DNA of 20,732 bases from SFTH01 sp963643985 (GCA_963643985.1 CAVINP010000032.1:1-20732); one strand, 5' to 3'. Positions 12,732 through 20,677 are shown, numbered from the stretch's first letter. Numbers and translations: made by a program. Notes: a model not told the origin generated them from the letters alone.

Positions 12732-13634
12732 ATGGATACCAGAATTATCGTCCGCAAGGCACTCGAAAACGGTCTCGTGGTTCCCGCCTTTAACGTTCCG
12801 CATCCGCCGATGCTCAAGGCCATCGCGCAGGCCATCGTTGATGAAAACAGCGTGGCCATGATTCAGGTCGCTCGCCTCGAGTGGGAAAAGTTCGAGGCCG
12901 TCAGCCTTGAGAGCATCGCCGATGAGTACGCCAAGTATGCCGTCGAAGGCCATACCCTGCTGCATCTGGACCATGTGCCGGTGATCGATGAGGATCATCT
13001 GGAAGTGGACTACATGTCCCTGATTAAGCGTGCCATCAGTGCGGGCTACGGCTCCGTGATGGTGGATGCATCCCGCCTCTCCCTGGAAGGCAACATCGAG
13101 GCAACCCGAGCGGTTGCGGATCTTGCGCACGCTGCAGGCATCCCCGTCGAGGCCGAACTGGGCGCGGTGATGGGCCATGAGACCGAGCAGACCGCCATTC
13201 CCTACGAAGAGATCTTCGCCAAGAAGATGGGCTTCACCCGCATTGATGAGGCGCAGAAGTTCGTGCGCGAGTCCGAATGCGACTGGCTGAGCGTTGCGGT
13301 CGGCAGCGTCCACGGCGCCATCGCAGACAACCTGCTGGACAAGAAAAAGCCCGCCGCCAAGCTGGACGTCGAGCGCATCTCCGAGCTGCGCGAAGCGCTG
13401 AACATCCCGCTGGTGCTGCACGGCGGCTCCGGCATCGAGCAGGACTACATCACCCGCGGTATCAAGGCCGGCATCGCCAAGATCAACGTCGGCACCGAGC
13501 TGCGTCAGCCCTACGAGCGCGCCATGCGTGAACGCAACGACGTCGAATATGCCCGCGAGTGCGTCTACAAGCGCTGCCGCGAGTTGATCCGCGACTTCCT
13601 GCACACCGCGGACGATGCCAAGATTCTGTTCTGA
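12732..13634 (+). CDS. Class II (zinc) fructose/ketose-bisphosphate aldolase
   Basis: Predicted zinc-dependent aldolase that cleaves a ketose 1,6-bisphosphate to dihydroxyacetone phosphate and an aldehyde phosphate. The 300-residue form starts at 12732 (MDTRIIVRKALENG), with AAGGGGG 8 bases upstream. Family marks are VPAFNVPH at 18-24, LLHLDH at 76-81 (catalytic Asp80, zinc His81), VMVDASRLSLEGNI at 109-122, AELGAVMGHE, GSVHGAI with zinc His194, LVLHGGSGI with zinc His230 and INVGTEL for phosphate binding. The stretch around residues 43-60 (MIQVARLEWEKFEAVSLE) differs from well-known FBA/GatY enzymes, so the substrate (fructose, tagatose or another sugar) is uncertain. The L,D-transpeptidase gene follows after 21 bases, probably in one transcript. 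Confidence 0.9.
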   Translation: MDTRIIVRKALENGLVVPAFNVPHPPMLKAIAQAIVDENSVAMIQVARLEWEKFEAVSLESIADEYAKYAVEGHTLLHLDHVPVIDEDHLEVDYMSLIKRAISAGYGSVMVDASRLSLEGNIEATRAVADLAHAAGIPVEAELGAVMGHETEQTAIPYEEIFAKKMGFTRIDEAQKFVRESECDWLSVAVGSVHGAIADNLLDKKKPAAKLDVERISELREALNIPLVLHGGSGIEQDYITRGIKAGIAKINVGTELRQPYERAMRERNDVEYARECVYKRCRELIRDFLHTADDAKILF

Positions 13635-13655
13635 AACCAAAGAGGATAAGTCAAA

Positions 13656-14981
13656 GTGAAACGATTTTTAGCTGTGTTGCTGTGCGCATGCATGCTGCTC
13701 TCCGGGACGGCTGCATTTGCGCTGACCGGCGAGGAGGCCCTGGGTCTCGGCGGCGATGACGGCGAGAGCACGGGTCTGGGCGGAAGCTATCCGACGTTGC
13801 AGCTCGGCTCGCGCGACGAGGACGATGCAGGCGCTTATGTTGTCATGCTGCAAAACCGACTGCAGGAGCTGGGCTATCTGGAGACGGCCGCGGACGGCCA
13901 GTTCGGCTCCGCGACGGAATCCGCGGTGGTGGCTTTTCAGGAGAACAACGACCTGACGCCCACCGGTGTTGCGGACGATACCACGCAGTCCGTACTCTAT
14001 TCCACGAGCGCGGTCGCCGCACCCGCAGCTGCCGAGCCGGATTCAAACGTGCTGCGCGTCCAGCAGGCGCTGACCCGCTGGGGCTTCATGATCGGCACCG
14101 CCGACGGCGTATCCGGCGAAAAGACGGAGACGGCCGTGGCAGAGTTCAAGGACTACGTGTTCAACACCTATGCAGCAGACTATGCCGAATACCAAAGCGC
14201 ACCGCCCGTCGCCACGGCCACGCCGGATCCCAACGTTCAGCCCGTCGCGGAGGATGAACTCCTCAGCGGTCAGATCAGCGTCAACGGTCAGGACGGCACG
14301 ATCACCGAGGATGTGCTCAAGTTTGTGACCGGGGAATACACCTTCCGGGTCTATCGCGAAGACGTGATGAACGGCTCAAGCGGCACGGAGGTGTGGCGCG
14401 TTCAGCGCAGGCTCAACCAGCTGAAGTATCTCTACAAGCCTGACGGCGCATACGGCTCTCTGAGTGAGCTGGCCATCAGATATTTCCAGAGAAAGAACGG
14501 CCTGACCGAGACCGGCATTGCCGATCAGGCCACGCAGGAGCTGCTCTTCTCTGCGGAGGCGCTTCCGGCCGAGGAGTATGTCTTCCCGTATAAGATCGGT
14601 GTGGACCTCTCCGAGCAGCGTGTGCATATCTACGAGTGGAACGGCGAGAACTATGACAACGAGATCAAGCAGTTCAAGTGTTCCTCCGGCATGAGTGGCT
14701 ACGATACGCCCATCGGCACGTATCAGTCCGGCGGCAAGGTCACCTCCGGCATGTGGTACTACTTCACGGACTACAACTGCTATGCCAAGTATGCCTACCG
14801 CATCGTGGGCGGCATACTCTTCCATTCCGTGCTGTACAATGGCCGCAAGCAGGGTCCGACCCGCTCGTCGGTGTCCGCGCTTGGCCGCAAGGCCTCGCAC
14901 GGCTGCATCCGCCTCTCCGAGGACAATGCCGAATGGATCTTCAACAACTGCCCCGAGGGCACGACAATCGTTATAAGATAA
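13656..14981 (+). CDS. Secreted L,D-transpeptidase with three peptidoglycan-binding-like repeats
   Basis: Predicted exported wall cross-linking enzyme of 441 residues, starting at a GTG with AGAGGA about 9 bases upstream. The signal peptide is at 1-22 (KRFLAVLLCACMLLSGTAAFA). Peptidoglycan-binding-1 units are visible at about 58-117 (VVMLQNRLQELGYLETAADG), about 129-167 (VLRVQQALTRWGFM, shorter and degenerate) and about 243-298 (VWRVQRRLNQLKYLYKPDG). The C-terminal YkuD domain at 309-440 has SHGCIRLSEDN with nucleophile Cys417. Around the active site it closely resembles the protein at 921-2105 (ILFHSVL, KASHGCIRL, NCP.GTT), but the domain order is reversed and there is no SH3-like part. It shares a transcript with the aldolase gene and ends at the terminator at 14998-15032. 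Confidence 0.92.
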   Translation: MKRFLAVLLCACMLLSGTAAFALTGEEALGLGGDDGESTGLGGSYPTLQLGSRDEDDAGAYVVMLQNRLQELGYLETAADGQFGSATESAVVAFQENNDLTPTGVADDTTQSVLYSTSAVAAPAAAEPDSNVLRVQQALTRWGFMIGTADGVSGEKTETAVAEFKDYVFNTYAADYAEYQSAPPVATATPDPNVQPVAEDELLSGQISVNGQDGTITEDVLKFVTGEYTFRVYREDVMNGSSGTEVWRVQRRLNQLKYLYKPDGAYGSLSELAIRYFQRKNGLTETGIADQATQELLFSAEALPAEEYVFPYKIGVDLSEQRVHIYEWNGENYDNEIKQFKCSSGMSGYDTPIGTYQSGGKVTSGMWYYFTDYNCYAKYAYRIVGGILFHSVLYNGRKQGPTRSSVSALGRKASHGCIRLSEDNAEWIFNNCPEGTTIVIR

Positions 14982-14997
14982 GATATCTGTAAAAACT

Positions 14998-15032
14998 GCC
15001 GCATGAGATGTAAATCATGCGGCTTGTTTTTT
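14998..15032 (+). terminator. Strong rho-independent terminator after the L,D-transpeptidase gene
   Basis: GCCGCATGA (14998-15006) pairs perfectly with TCATGCGGC (15015-15023) around an 8-base loop and is followed by TTGTTTTTT. It lies 17 bases after the stop codon and should end the aldolase/L,D-transpeptidase transcript. Confidence 0.92.
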
Positions 15033-15052
15033 GCCTTTCCCATTGGTATAAT
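15024..15052 (+). promoter_or_regulatory. Extended -10 promoter of the AraC-type regulator and nagB
   Basis: A perfect TATAAT (15047-15052) is preceded by TGG, giving an extended -10 element. The -35 position at 17-base spacing is TTGTTT (15024-15029), which lies in the T-tract of the preceding terminator. The start codon of the regulator is 40 bases downstream of the -10 box. Confidence 0.7.
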
Positions 15053-15092
15053 AGATGTGTAGTAAAGAAATATGAAAATACGGCGAGGGTAA

Positions 15093-16271
15093 ATGATTCG
15101 CAATCTGAACAAGTACAACTTTGCCGACTACGGCAGTGTGTCGGAAGAAAAGACGGACAATCACGCATTCCCTTCCGGCTCCCGTTGGCGTGTCCAAAAG
15201 AAGCACATTGTCGGGCAAACGGACGACATGTTTTGCTGCGAGAATGCGGATGTCTACCTGGATTACGACAGCGGCATGGCCGTATTGCAGGTGTCTGCAC
15301 CTGAGCGCACAGGCGAGAGCGAATCGTTCTATCTGGACAAGTCGGTTTGTGTACATGCAGGCGTGTATTTTTGCGTATTGCCCTTTGATGAGCACTGCGA
15401 TATCTACATCTGTACCCGTGAGGATGCGGTTATGCATCGCACAGAGCGCCGGGGTCGGCACGGCCCGGAGATCATCAGCGCAAACATGGGTGTCCGCAGT
15501 ATACGGACGCTGTTCTGTCAGGTCAAGGAGGGTGGTTTCTTCTTTAAGGGGGAGGCACATCGCCAATACGAATTGACGTACATGCAGGAGGGCAGCATGC
15601 ATTCCATCGTCGGCGGTCGGGATTACGTTCTCCTGCCGGGAGATATGATGCTTTACGGCTCCAATCAGTGGCATTCGCAGTACAGTGAGGATGAGGCTCG
15701 CGTGTGCTTTGTCACGATCGCCTTCGACATGGATTGCGAATATGCAAGCCTTTTGCTCAATCGAAAGATGAATGTGGATGCGGCCGGGCAGTACGCGCTT
15801 CAGGATATTCTCGCAGAGGCCCGGCAGGCCGACATACTCAGCGGCGATATTGTCTGCTGCCGACTGATGGCGTTTTTGCTGGACATGATACGCTGCGTCT
15901 GTCGAAGCGAGGGCATGCGCAAACTGATCGCATCGCATGCGCTCAACAGCGAAAATACGCTGGTGGATCAGGCCCTGCGCTACATCTCCCGCAACATATA
16001 TGCCAAACTTACGGTGGCCGATGTGGCCGGACAGGTAAATGTCAGCCCGTCTTATCTCTCTGTCCTCTTCGGGCGGCACCTGAAGATCAAACCGAGCGAC
16101 TACATCCGCCGCGAAAAGCTGGAGGAGGCCAAGTGCCTGATACGGCAGGGCAGCATGAACTTTACCCAGATTGCCGATCGGCTGAAGTTTTCCTCCGTAT
16201 GCCACTTTTCAAATCTGTTCAAATGCGCCTACGGCATGACCCCCACGGAATATGCCCGCAGCGTGAAATAA
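15093..16271 (+). CDS. AraC-family transcriptional regulator with cupin-like sensor domain
   Basis: Predicted DNA-binding regulator of 392 residues. The C-terminal AraC domain (about 294-392) has both helix-turn-helix units: LTVADVAGQVNVSPSYLSVL with FGRHLKIKPSDYI, then FTQIADRLKFSSVCHFSNLF with KCAYGMTPTEYAR. A cupin-like ligand-binding domain spans about 150-215 (HRQYELTYMQEGSMHSI, then YVLLPGDMMLYGSNQWH). The first 145 residues form an extra N-terminal domain that I do not recognise, making the protein longer than typical 280-300-residue AraC regulators. The start at 15093 has GAGGG only 3 bases upstream, rather close, so initiation may be weak. nagB follows after 27 bases, suggesting the sensed ligand is an amino sugar, though this is inferred from position only. 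Confidence 0.88.
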   Translation: MIRNLNKYNFADYGSVSEEKTDNHAFPSGSRWRVQKKHIVGQTDDMFCCENADVYLDYDSGMAVLQVSAPERTGESESFYLDKSVCVHAGVYFCVLPFDEHCDIYICTREDAVMHRTERRGRHGPEIISANMGVRSIRTLFCQVKEGGFFFKGEAHRQYELTYMQEGSMHSIVGGRDYVLLPGDMMLYGSNQWHSQYSEDEARVCFVTIAFDMDCEYASLLLNRKMNVDAAGQYALQDILAEARQADILSGDIVCCRLMAFLLDMIRCVCRSEGMRKLIASHALNSENTLVDQALRYISRNIYAKLTVADVAGQVNVSPSYLSVLFGRHLKIKPSDYIRREKLEEAKCLIRQGSMNFTQIADRLKFSSVCHFSNLFKCAYGMTPTEYARSVK

Positions 16272-16298
16272 TCGTTCAATTCGGAAGGAGAAGTGTCT

Positions 16299-17021
16299 AT
16301 GAAAATCCATGTCTACGAAACGCCCGAACTGGTAGCTCAGGCCGCTGCTTCCATCATTGCCGCCGAAATTCTGGACAAGCCGGATCTTGTGCTGGGTCTG
16401 CCGACAGGATCGTCGCCCGTTCTGACCTATCACGAACTGGCTCGCATGAACAGGGAAGGCATGATAGATTTTTCGCTCGTTACGACCTACAATCTGGATG
16501 AATACATGGGGCTGGACGGCAACCATCCGCAGAGTTACCGCCGCTTCATGAATGAAAATCTCTTTGATCACATCAACGTCAAGCCTGAAAACACGCACGT
16601 GCCCTGTGGCATCGGCGACGGCGAAGCCAATGCCCGTGCCTACGAGGCAGCCATTGATGCAGCGGGCGGCATCGACCTGCAACTGATGGGCATCGGCCGC
16701 AACGGCCACATTGGCTTCAACGAGCCTGCGGACGCGTTTACCGATACCACGGGCATCATTAAGCTGACGCCCTCCACCATAGAAGCGAACACGCGCTTCT
16801 TTGCCTGCTCGGACGATGTGCCGCGCGAAGCCATATCGATGGGTGTGGGCACGATCATGCGTGCGCGCAGGCTGCTGCTGATCGCTACGGGCGAGCAAAA
16901 GCGCGACGCGATTCACGACATGGTCCACGGCGACGTCTCGCCCAGACATCCGGCCTCCGTGCTGAGGCTGCACAGGGACGCGGTCGTGCTCTTGGACAGG
17001 AGCGCGGCGGCAGGAATTTAA
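16299..17021 (+). CDS. nagB: Glucosamine-6-phosphate deaminase
   Basis: Converts glucosamine 6-phosphate to fructose 6-phosphate and ammonia, linking amino-sugar and peptidoglycan turnover to glycolysis. The 240-residue form starts at the ATG at 16299, with GGAAGGAG 8 bases upstream. A GTG six bases earlier is a poorer choice. Motifs are VLGLPTGSSP at 32-40, TTYNLDEYMGL with general base Asp67, and LMGIGRNGHIGFNEPAD with His137 and Glu142. The protein is short, like the Bacillus enzyme, and lacks the C-terminal extension of allosteric E. coli NagB (266 residues). No nagA lies nearby. The partner is instead an AraC-type regulator just upstream. Confidence 0.95.
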   Translation: MKIHVYETPELVAQAAASIIAAEILDKPDLVLGLPTGSSPVLTYHELARMNREGMIDFSLVTTYNLDEYMGLDGNHPQSYRRFMNENLFDHINVKPENTHVPCGIGDGEANARAYEAAIDAAGGIDLQLMGIGRNGHIGFNEPADAFTDTTGIIKLTPSTIEANTRFFACSDDVPREAISMGVGTIMRARRLLLIATGEQKRDAIHDMVHGDVSPRHPASVLRLHRDAVVLLDRSAAAGI

Positions 17022-17029
17022 GGTATAAC

Positions 17030-17071
17030 AAAAGGGTGGTTGCTCCGTTTCCCGAGACAGCCACCCTTTTT
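17030..17071. terminator. Bidirectional terminator between convergent nagB and the M28 peptidase gene
   Basis: AAAAGGGTGG (17030-17039) pairs perfectly with CCACCCTTTT (17061-17070), with some further internal pairing (CTC/GAG). The plus strand ends in a T run after the stem, and the minus strand ends in TTTTGTTATA. It sits 8 bases after the nagB stop and 12 bases beyond the M28 stop, so it can serve both genes. Confidence 0.88.
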
Positions 17072-17082
17072 ATGTTATTACC

Positions 17083-18189
17083 TTATGCAGCCACAGGCTG
17101 CATGATCAGTTTGCACAGCAGCGGAGAGAAGACCCGGAAATGTTCCAGCGAACGGCCGGGATACAGCGTCGTCAGGTTCTCAAGCGTGTCGTATTCGGTG
17201 TTCATGAACATTCCGTCATAGCCCACGGAGGCATCCGAAACCTCGAAATAGCCGGTGTAGGCATCTTCGCCGCCGTCGCCCGCAGCAAACCAGTTGGTCG
17301 CCTCAAGGTAGAGGTAGGGGATGCCCGCATACTTGAACGCGGCATGATCGCTCCAGTCGCCTGTGGTGGGGGAAACATTGCCGGCATTGGCAGGTGCTGG
17401 GTTGGCGCTCGTCCAGGGATTGGTGTAGAGCGCGTTCGTCTCTATGGCGGGGCCTTCACCGTTGGCTGCGTAGTAGCCGTCCAGATCCTCGGTGGTGTAG
17501 ACATTGATGCCGAGGCTTCTTGCGGTGGTCACGGCCAGGTCATAGGCCTCGGTCTGCGTCACATTGCCGTTTTCGTCGGCAACACCGCCGTAGATGTTGC
17601 AGTAGTCACCAAAGGCAACGGAGTCAATGTTTACCATGAACACGGTGGAGGCGATCTCCTCTTCGCTCATGGCGTTGACGTAGTTTTCCGCACCGACCAG
17701 GCCGACTTCCTCACCGTCCAGGAAGATGTACTTTACGGTATAGAGCGGGGTTTCGCCGGCCAGACCGCAAGCAGTGGAGAGCAGCAGCGCCGTGCCGGAG
17801 CCGTTGTCGCCCACACCGTCGCCGTCATAGTGTGCAGCCACAATGATCTGCTTGCTCGTGTCCTGCCCTTCAACGGTGAGAACAATGTTCGTCACAGGAT
17901 ATTTTTTCTCGTCATAAGATGAGGACATCTCGGTTTCATGTACGATCTGTTCGTCGGCATATCCGGCGTTTTTCAACTCGGAAAGAATCCATTCGATGGT
18001 TTCCTCATGCGTGCTGGTGGGGTCCTCTTCCTCACCCTCGGCGACCACGTTGCGGTTGGTGAGGTTCGTGCCTATATAGGTCAGATAGGTCTCCGCCTGC
18101 TCGGAGAAGTCATAAGTCGTCTCCTCGGCGCTTGCCACACAGCACAGCAGCAGCGTGAGCGCAAGTACCGGTGCTATCATTTTTTTCAT
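17083..18189 (-). CDS. Secreted M28-family zinc metallopeptidase (aminopeptidase-like)
   Basis: Predicted exported di-zinc exopeptidase of 368 residues. I chose the ATG at 18189 (MKKMIAPVLALTL), with AAAGGAG about 10 bases upstream. The ATG at 18198 would abut the ribosome site. The signal peptide is at 1-21, with a likely cleavage after ASA. No proper lipobox is seen despite the CC pair. Metal ligands fit the family: His120 in VAAHYDGDG, bridging Asp128 in GDNGSG, catalytic Glu160 and ligand Glu161 in LDGEEVGLVG, Asp189 in VNIDSVAFG and His282 in WSDHAAF. The N-terminal 100 residues and the region at 200-275 are less conserved. The substrate (peptides, amino acids on wall fragments, or other) cannot be told. 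It is a single-gene transcript. Confidence 0.92.
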   Translation of the reverse strand: MKKMIAPVLALTLLLCCVASAEETTYDFSEQAETYLTYIGTNLTNRNVVAEGEEEDPTSTHEETIEWILSELKNAGYADEQIVHETEMSSSYDEKKYPVTNIVLTVEGQDTSKQIIVAAHYDGDGVGDNGSGTALLLSTACGLAGETPLYTVKYIFLDGEEVGLVGAENYVNAMSEEEIASTVFMVNIDSVAFGDYCNIYGGVADENGNVTQTEAYDLAVTTARSLGINVYTTEDLDGYYAANGEGPAIETNALYTNPWTSANPAPANAGNVSPTTGDWSDHAAFKYAGIPYLYLEATNWFAAGDGGEDAYTGYFEVSDASVGYDGMFMNTEYDTLENLTTLYPGRSLEHFRVFSPLLCKLIMQPVAA

Positions 18190-18220
18190 GCGAAACATAC
18201 TCCTTTCTGAGAGTGAGGTT

Positions 18221-18226
18221 ATTATA
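18221..18226 (-). promoter_or_regulatory. Candidate -10 box for the M28 peptidase gene
   Basis: A perfect TATAAT on the minus strand lies about 32 bases before the start codon. No good -35 box is found at 16-18 bases. A small inverted repeat, CCGT-TTT-ACGG at 18233-18243, lies just upstream of it in what would be the spacer and could be an operator, which may mean the promoter depends on a regulator. Confidence 0.45.
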
Positions 18227-18280
18227 CGCTGTCCGTTTTACGGTATTCGCAATTCCACTTTGTTTTTTCACTAACATCGC

Positions 18281-18309
18281 TTGACGGAATTGTGCCATAT
18301 TGCTATAAT
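18281..18309 (+). promoter_or_regulatory. Strong sigma-A promoter of the ABC transporter operon
   Basis: TTGACG (18281-18286, five of six) and a perfect TATAAT (18304-18309) have the ideal 17-base spacer. TGC directly before the -10 box adds an extended -10 element. The leader to the start codon at 18348 is about 30 bases. Confidence 0.85.
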
Positions 18310-18347
18310 ACAGCCGAAATGATTTGAGACAGGGGAGAATGATTTCC

Positions 18348-19064
18348 ATGCTGCGCATAGAGCATCTGAGCAAGGTATACGGCGAACATAAGGCCGTGGA
18401 TGATCTGAATCTGCACATACTGCCGGGCGAGATCTACGGCTTCATCGGCCACAACGGCGCGGGCAAAACCACCACCATCAAGTCCGTGGTGGGCATACTG
18501 CGCTTTGACGCGGGCGAGATCTATGTAAACGGCAAGTCAGTAAAAAAAGAGCCGCTCGCCTGCAAGCGCGAGATCGCCTATATTCCGGACAATCCCGATC
18601 TTTATGAGTACATGACGGCCGAGAAGTATCTGAACTTTATCGCCGACATATTCGGCGTGAGTGCGCAGGAGCGCGCGGAACGCATCCGCGAGAACGCCGA
18701 GCGTTTTGAGCTGGCGGGCAAGCTGGCCCAGCCCATTGCCGCCTATTCCCACGGCCAGAAGCAGAAGCTGGCGATCATCGCGGCCTGGCTGCATCAACCC
18801 AAACTCATCATCATGGACGAGCCGTTCGTGGGCCTTGATCCCAAAGCATCACACCTGCTCAAGGGCATGATGCGCGATTTTTGCGACAGGGGAGGCGCGA
18901 TATTCTTCTCCACGCACGTGCTGGAGGTGGCGGAAAAGCTCTGCGACAAGGTGGCCATCATCAAAAACGGTAAGCTGATCCGTTCCGGCACGATGGATGA
19001 GGTGCGCGGCGATGCGTCTCTGGAGGATGTATTCCTTGAGTTGGAGGATGACGGGTCATGCTGA
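18348..19064 (+). CDS. ABC transporter ATP-binding protein
   Basis: Cytoplasmic ATPase subunit of a probable exporter, 238 residues. I chose the ATG at 18348 (MLRIEHLSKVYGE) because GGGGAG lies about 11 bases upstream. The ATG at 18339 would be only 2 bases from it. Walker A is GHNGAGKTT (34-42), Walker B is LIIMDEP (153-159) with catalytic Glu158, and the H-loop is STHVLE with His190. The ABC signature is YSHGQKQKL, not LSGGQ, and the Q-loop region reads YIPDNPDLYEYMT without the usual Gln. From memory, both features are common in the BcrA/EcsA-like exporter ATPases of Firmicutes. The gene overlaps the permease gene by 7 bases, so the two are translationally coupled. The substrate is unknown. 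Confidence 0.94.
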   Translation: MLRIEHLSKVYGEHKAVDDLNLHILPGEIYGFIGHNGAGKTTTIKSVVGILRFDAGEIYVNGKSVKKEPLACKREIAYIPDNPDLYEYMTAEKYLNFIADIFGVSAQERAERIRENAERFELAGKLAQPIAAYSHGQKQKLAIIAAWLHQPKLIIMDEPFVGLDPKASHLLKGMMRDFCDRGGAIFFSTHVLEVAEKLCDKVAIIKNGKLIRSGTMDEVRGDASLEDVFLELEDDGSC

Positions 19065-20677
19065 AGATACTGCTCAAAAAGCAGCTGACCGAGATCTTCC
19101 GCAGTTGCTTCTACGATGCCAAAAAGAACCGTGCCCGCGGCAGGATCGTGACGATACTCTCCCTGCTGGGCTTTGGTCTGCTGCTCTTTGTCGTGCTCGG
19201 CGGCATATTTGCGGCTCTTGCGTATGCCATGGCGCAGCCGCTGAATATGGCCGGCATGTCTTGGTTGTACTTTACGCTGATGGGGCTGATTGCCGTCATG
19301 CTCGGCTCATTCGGCAGCATATTCAGCACTTATTCGGTACTGTACCTGGCCCGGGACAACGACCAGCTGCTGAGTTTGCCGATCCCCGTGAGCACCATCA
19401 TGGCCTCGCGCCTGCTGAGCGTGTACCTGATGGGCCTGCTCTACAGCGCCATCGCATTTCTGCCGGCACTGATCGTGTATTGGCTGCGTGTGTCCGCCGA
19501 TCCCGGTGCACTGCTGTGCGGCGTTGTGATGCTGCTTCTGATCTCGCTGATTGTGCTCATAATCTCCTGCCTGCTGGGTTGGGTGGTGGCGAAGATCAGC
19601 GTAAAGACGAAGCGACGCAGCATGATGACCGTGCTGATTTCTCTTCTGGGCGTGACCGTCTACTATTTCGGCATGTCCAAACTTAAACCGCTGCTGACCG
19701 ATCTGATTAAGAATGCGGCAAGCTACGGCGTGTCCATCAGACGTTCAGCCTATCCGTTGTACCTGTTCGGCAGCGCCGGCACGGGCGATCTCGGAGCCAT
19801 GCTGATCGTTGCCGCTGCGGTGTCAGTGCTGCTGGGGCTGACATGGCGGCTGCTCTCGCATAGCTTTTTGTCGATTGCAACCGCATCGGCGGGGGCGGAG
19901 GGCAGGAAGTACCGCGAACCCACCGTGAAATCGGCGAGTGTACACGCTGCGCTGCTTCGGCGCGAATTCCTGCGCTTTACGGGCAGCGCCACCTACATGC
20001 TTAACTGCGGCATGAGTACGCTGGTAATGCCGGTACTGGGTATTGCACTGCTGGTCAAGGGCGATGTGCTGCTGAACATGGCGGGAAACCTTCCCGCAGA
20101 GGTCTTTTCCGTTATGCCGCTGCTGCTCCTGGGGGTCATGTGTATACTGATTTCGCTGAACGGCACGGCAGCCCCCTCCGTATCGCTGGAGGGCAAGACG
20201 ATATGGCTGATACAGTCGCTGCCGGTTTCCGCTTGGCAGGTGCTGTGGGCCAAGGCAGAGATGCAGATGATACTGGGCGGCGTGCCTGCGCTCTTCTGCC
20301 TGATTTGCGTGGCAGTCGCCTGCAAACTTTCGATGGCGGACACACTGCTCGGTCTGCTGATGGTCGGCAGTTTTCTGCTCTTCTCGGCCATGCTTGCCCT
20401 GGCCGCCGGTGTGAAGTATGCAAACCTGAACTGGATAAACGAGAGCACGCCCGTCAAACAGGGCATGAGCATGTTCATTTCGCTCTTCGGCGGTATCATC
20501 TATGTTGTCGTGCTGCTGGCCGCCATACTGTTCCTGCTGCCCATGGTCTGGACGGCGGGATATATGACGTATTCTTTGGCGTTTTCGCTGGTGACGCTGG
20601 TGATGGCTGGGCTGCTGTACACCTGGCTTCGCAGGCGCGGCTGCGCGATTTTTGAGTATATGCGCGGTTCCGTCTAG
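19058..20677 (+). CDS. Large ABC transporter permease (putative exporter)
   Basis: Membrane subunit of 539 residues that pairs with the ATPase just upstream. About 12 hydrophobic segments can be seen, near residues 31-58, 68-92, 118-142, 150-176, 188-205, 244-264, 318-334, 350-367, 403-423, 427-451, 470-497 and 504-524. They are split by a central hydrophilic stretch at about 270-310. The repeated pattern of a short cytoplasmic N-terminus, six segments, a loop and six more suggests two fused halves. The motif LYLARDNDQLLSLPIP (95-110) and its counterpart TIWLIQSLPVSAWQVLWAK (381-399) are similar elements in each half. The family resembles uncharacterised Gram-positive ABC exporter permeases. 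Substrates such as peptides, lipids or antimicrobials cannot be distinguished here. Confidence 0.88.
   Translation: MLKILLKKQLTEIFRSCFYDAKKNRARGRIVTILSLLGFGLLLFVVLGGIFAALAYAMAQPLNMAGMSWLYFTLMGLIAVMLGSFGSIFSTYSVLYLARDNDQLLSLPIPVSTIMASRLLSVYLMGLLYSAIAFLPALIVYWLRVSADPGALLCGVVMLLLISLIVLIISCLLGWVVAKISVKTKRRSMMTVLISLLGVTVYYFGMSKLKPLLTDLIKNAASYGVSIRRSAYPLYLFGSAGTGDLGAMLIVAAAVSVLLGLTWRLLSHSFLSIATASAGAEGRKYREPTVKSASVHAALLRREFLRFTGSATYMLNCGMSTLVMPVLGIALLVKGDVLLNMAGNLPAEVFSVMPLLLLGVMCILISLNGTAAPSVSLEGKTIWLIQSLPVSAWQVLWAKAEMQMILGGVPALFCLICVAVACKLSMADTLLGLLMVGSFLLFSAMLALAAGVKYANLNWINESTPVKQGMSMFISLFGGIIYVVVLLAAILFLLPMVWTAGYMTYSLAFSLVTLVMAGLLYTWLRRRGCAIFEYMRGSV

Noticed and set aside
12687..13640. A 317-residue open frame on the minus strand
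   Set aside because: It is fully antisense to the aldolase gene, whose motifs are clear. It has no ribosome site or family match that I can see.
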